Shown here: positions 62,235 to 64,000 of the stretch, one piece after another | Numbering within the stretch: position 1 is the stretch's first letter | Layout: the number at the start of each line of letters is the position of its first letter | Source: Flavobacterium sp. HJ-32-4 | GTDB taxonomy: Bacteria; Bacteroidota; Bacteroidia; Flavobacteriales; Flavobacteriaceae | Length of the DNA: 64,000 nucleotides | Direction: 5' to 3' | NCBI RefSeq assembly: GCF_022532105.1 | Contig: NZ_CP092832.1 | Coordinates: 1,302,001 to 1,366,000, forward strand | Notes under the pieces: model-generated | The model's database searches: none | What the model was told of the DNA's origin: nothing | What the model saw: only the letters and a program-made list of their open reading frames with translations | Translations under genes and position numbers: made by a program

Positions 62235-62867
62235 ATGGCATTTTTGAGCAAAAAAGCAATGAACTTCGCTTACGGTATGGGAGCGGCGGTTGTAATCGTA
62301 GGAGCACTCTTCAAACTGATGCACTGGCCTGGAGCGAGTGTGATGCTCATCGTCGGATTGGGAACGGAGGCATTGATCTTTGGTCTGTCTGCTTTCGATC
62401 CGGTTGATAAAGAACTTGACTGGTCGTTGGTATATCCAGAATTGGCCGGCGGCGAAGCCCGTAAGAAAGATGCCAAAGAGGATCCAAAAGATGCCCAGGG
62501 CCTTCTGTCCCAGAAACTGGACAACCTGTTGAAAGAAGCAAAAATCGACGGTCAGTTGATGGCAAGCCTCGGCACTTCGATCCGTAACTTCGAGTCGGCT
62601 GCAAAAGGAATTTCCCCTGCTGCTGACGGCATTGCGGCTACTAAGAAATACAGCGAAGAGTTGGAGCGCGCAGCTACACAAATGGAAAACCTGAACGCCC
62701 TTTACAAAATGCAGTTGGAAAGCCAACAGCGTAATGCTGAGGCCAACCAGGCAATCGCGGAAGGCGCTTCTAAACTGCAAGAGCAAATGAAGTCGATGAC
62801 AGCAAACATCGCATCGCTCAACAACGTTTACGGCGGTATGCTTTCTGCTATGAGCAACAGAGGATAA
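62235..62867 (+). CDS. gldL: Gliding motility / T9SS inner-membrane motor protein GldL
   Basis: A 210-residue protein with two membrane helices (about 10-28 and 35-52) and a cytoplasmic helical tail. GldL with GldM forms the proton-driven motor of the type IX secretion system. Residues linked to proton use in this family are present: Tyr13, Lys27, His30 and the intramembrane Glu45 (LGTEALIFG), which matches the conserved Glu49 of F. johnsoniae after a shorter loop. It lies 50 bp after gldK and 44 bp before gldM. Confidence 0.96.
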   Translation: MAFLSKKAMNFAYGMGAAVVIVGALFKLMHWPGASVMLIVGLGTEALIFGLSAFDPVDKELDWSLVYPELAGGEARKKDAKEDPKDAQGLLSQKLDNLLKEAKIDGQLMASLGTSIRNFESAAKGISPAADGIAATKKYSEELERAATQMENLNALYKMQLESQQRNAEANQAIAEGASKLQEQMKSMTANIASLNNVYGGMLSAMSNRG

Positions 62868-62911
62868 TCCCGAGTCATTTTTACATAATTCAAAACACGA
62901 AACTATAAGGA

Positions 62912-64000
62912 ATGGCTTCAGGTAAATTAACACCACGGCAGAAGATGATTAACCTGATGTATCTGGTTTTCATCGCGATGCTCGCGCTAAACATGTCGAA
63001 AGAGGTTCTGTCGGCATTCGGATTGATGAACGAACAATTTGAAGCTACAAATGCTGAGGCAGCCAAGAACAACGACAGTATGTTCCAGGCGCTGACCGCA
63101 AAGGCTGCTGAAAACCCGACGTTCTCTTCCGCTAAAGCGATTTCAGACAAGGTTAAGGCGATCTCAGATCAGTTCTACACCTACATTGAGTCGTTGAAGA
63201 GCGATATCACGAAAGATATCGAGAAAGACGAAAAAACAGGAAAGCTTCCGTATGAAGCGATGGATAAAGGAGACAAAATCGACGAACAGTGGTTCGAAGG
63301 TGATGGATACTCTCCAAAAGGCAAAGAAATTGTTGCTGCCATCGATAAGTACAAATCAGATATGAAAGCTGCGTTGGGCGATGACGTTAAGTACAAGGCA
63401 GTAGCTGCTGAGATTGACGGTAAGTTCAACACGGGGGACGTAACAGATGGTGAGGGAGTAAAGAAAAAGTATCTTGACTACCATTATAAAGGGTTTCCTT
63501 CAATCGCATCACTGACAAAGCTTTCTGCGATGCAGAACAGTGTCAAGACTATCGAGGCAAACGTCTACAACCTTGCACTTGGTAAAGCGGCACTTGAGGC
63601 GATCTCAATGAACAAGTATACGGCTATCGTCGTACTCGACAAAAATGCCTATTTCCAAGGAGAGAAGGTTACCGGTAAAGTGGTGCTGGGTCGTTACGAC
63701 TCTAATACGAAGCCGACTTCCTTCCAGGGACCTGGTAAGATCGAAAACGGTCAAGCGATTATCAACATGACCGCTGGTTCTATCGGTGAGCAGAAGATTT
63801 CTGGTAAGTTTACCTTCCTTGAAGACGGTAAAACGGTTCCACTAGCGTTCGAAGGCAAGTATGTGGTAGTGCCACAGCCAAAGACAGCTACTATTTCAGC
63901 TGACAAGATGAATGTCGTGTATCGCGGACTTCCTAACCCGATGACCATTTCCTTTGCAGGTATTTCTGACAATAAAGTTAAGGCTAGCGCTCCTGGCCTT
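62912..64000 (+). CDS. gldM: Gliding motility / T9SS motor protein GldM, cut by window end
   Basis: The first 363 residues of GldM; the gene runs past the end of the window. It has one N-terminal membrane helix (KMINLMYLVFIAMLALNMS, about 11-30) and a long periplasmic part with the D1 helical domain followed by beta domains (from about residue 225: YTAIVVLDKNAYFQGEKVTGKVVLGRYD). GldM spans the periplasm as a dimer and passes the GldL motion to the outer-membrane GldK/GldN ring. The family usually has about 510-520 residues, so about 150 are missing. Confidence 0.96.
   Translation, partial: MASGKLTPRQKMINLMYLVFIAMLALNMSKEVLSAFGLMNEQFEATNAEAAKNNDSMFQALTAKAAENPTFSSAKAISDKVKAISDQFYTYIESLKSDITKDIEKDEKTGKLPYEAMDKGDKIDEQWFEGDGYSPKGKEIVAAIDKYKSDMKAALGDDVKYKAVAAEIDGKFNTGDVTDGEGVKKKYLDYHYKGFPSIASLTKLSAMQNSVKTIEANVYNLALGKAALEAISMNKYTAIVVLDKNAYFQGEKVTGKVVLGRYDSNTKPTSFQGPGKIENGQAIINMTAGSIGEQKISGKFTFLEDGKTVPLAFEGKYVVVPQPKTATISADKMNVVYRGLPNPMTISFAGISDNKVKASAPGL

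Overview
The window is about 64 kb of chromosome from a member of the Bacteroidota, almost certainly Flavobacteriaceae and close to Flavobacterium but with a GC content above 50 percent, which is high for that genus. The evidence is the gliding/type IX secretion genes gldB, gldC, gldK, gldL and gldM, a 287-residue primary sigma factor of the Bacteroidota type, exosortase XrtF, HYC_CC_PP and TonB-receptor families, promoters matching TAnnTTTG, and a flavobacterial division/cell-wall cluster. No phage, insertion sequence, plasmid function or CRISPR array was seen.

Layout. 1-3.9 kb: the end of rlmN, a polyprenyl diphosphate synthase, then an ECF sigma factor, a membrane anti-sigma-like protein and a predicted outer-membrane barrel protein. 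4-10.7 kb: dnaG, an orphan response regulator, nadE, gldB-gldC, engB and an alpha/beta hydrolase. 10.9-27.5 kb: a long dcw cluster in one direction (mraZ, rsmH, ftsL-like, ftsI, murE, mraY, murD, ftsW, murG, murC, ftsQ, ftsA, ftsZ), then a yqeY-like gene. murF and ddl are absent from it. 27.5-28.2 kb: tRNA-Arg(CCG) followed by a tandem repeat array that continues the 3' end of the tRNA. 28.2-34.7 kb: an MtfA-like peptidase, a DUF72 protein, rpe, rpoD, a regulator and two surface proteins. 34.7-39 kb: a probable four-gene operon on the minus strand with a papain-like lipoprotein, a second lipoprotein, an ECF sigma factor, and a protein that joins an anti-sigma-like N-terminus, one membrane helix and a C-terminal beta-barrel. 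39-43.6 kb: pnp, rpsO, a GAF-type methionine sulfoxide reductase relative, and xrtF with its partner gene. 43.6-47.3 kb: a probable metal-handling cluster (HYC_CC_PP protein, TonB receptor, HMA protein) and a DedA protein. 47.3-56.5 kb, minus strand: a large envelope protein, groES-groEL, secG, a TPR protein, an LptE-like lipoprotein, a sigma-54 activator and miaB. 57-64 kb: topA, a ureohydrolase-fold protein with altered metal ligands, then gldK, gldL and gldM (cut by the window end).

Most genes serve core functions: wall synthesis and division, protein folding, RNA turnover, and protein export with gliding. The less ordinary parts are the two ECF loci, which encode the same membrane module once as separate proteins and once as a fusion; the tRNA-anchored repeat array; several families of intergenic repeats (one dispersed two-block element and a set of 6-8 nt degenerate tandem repeats); a primase whose four zinc ligands are all replaced; and a ureohydrolase relative beside the gld operon that has lost metal ligands.
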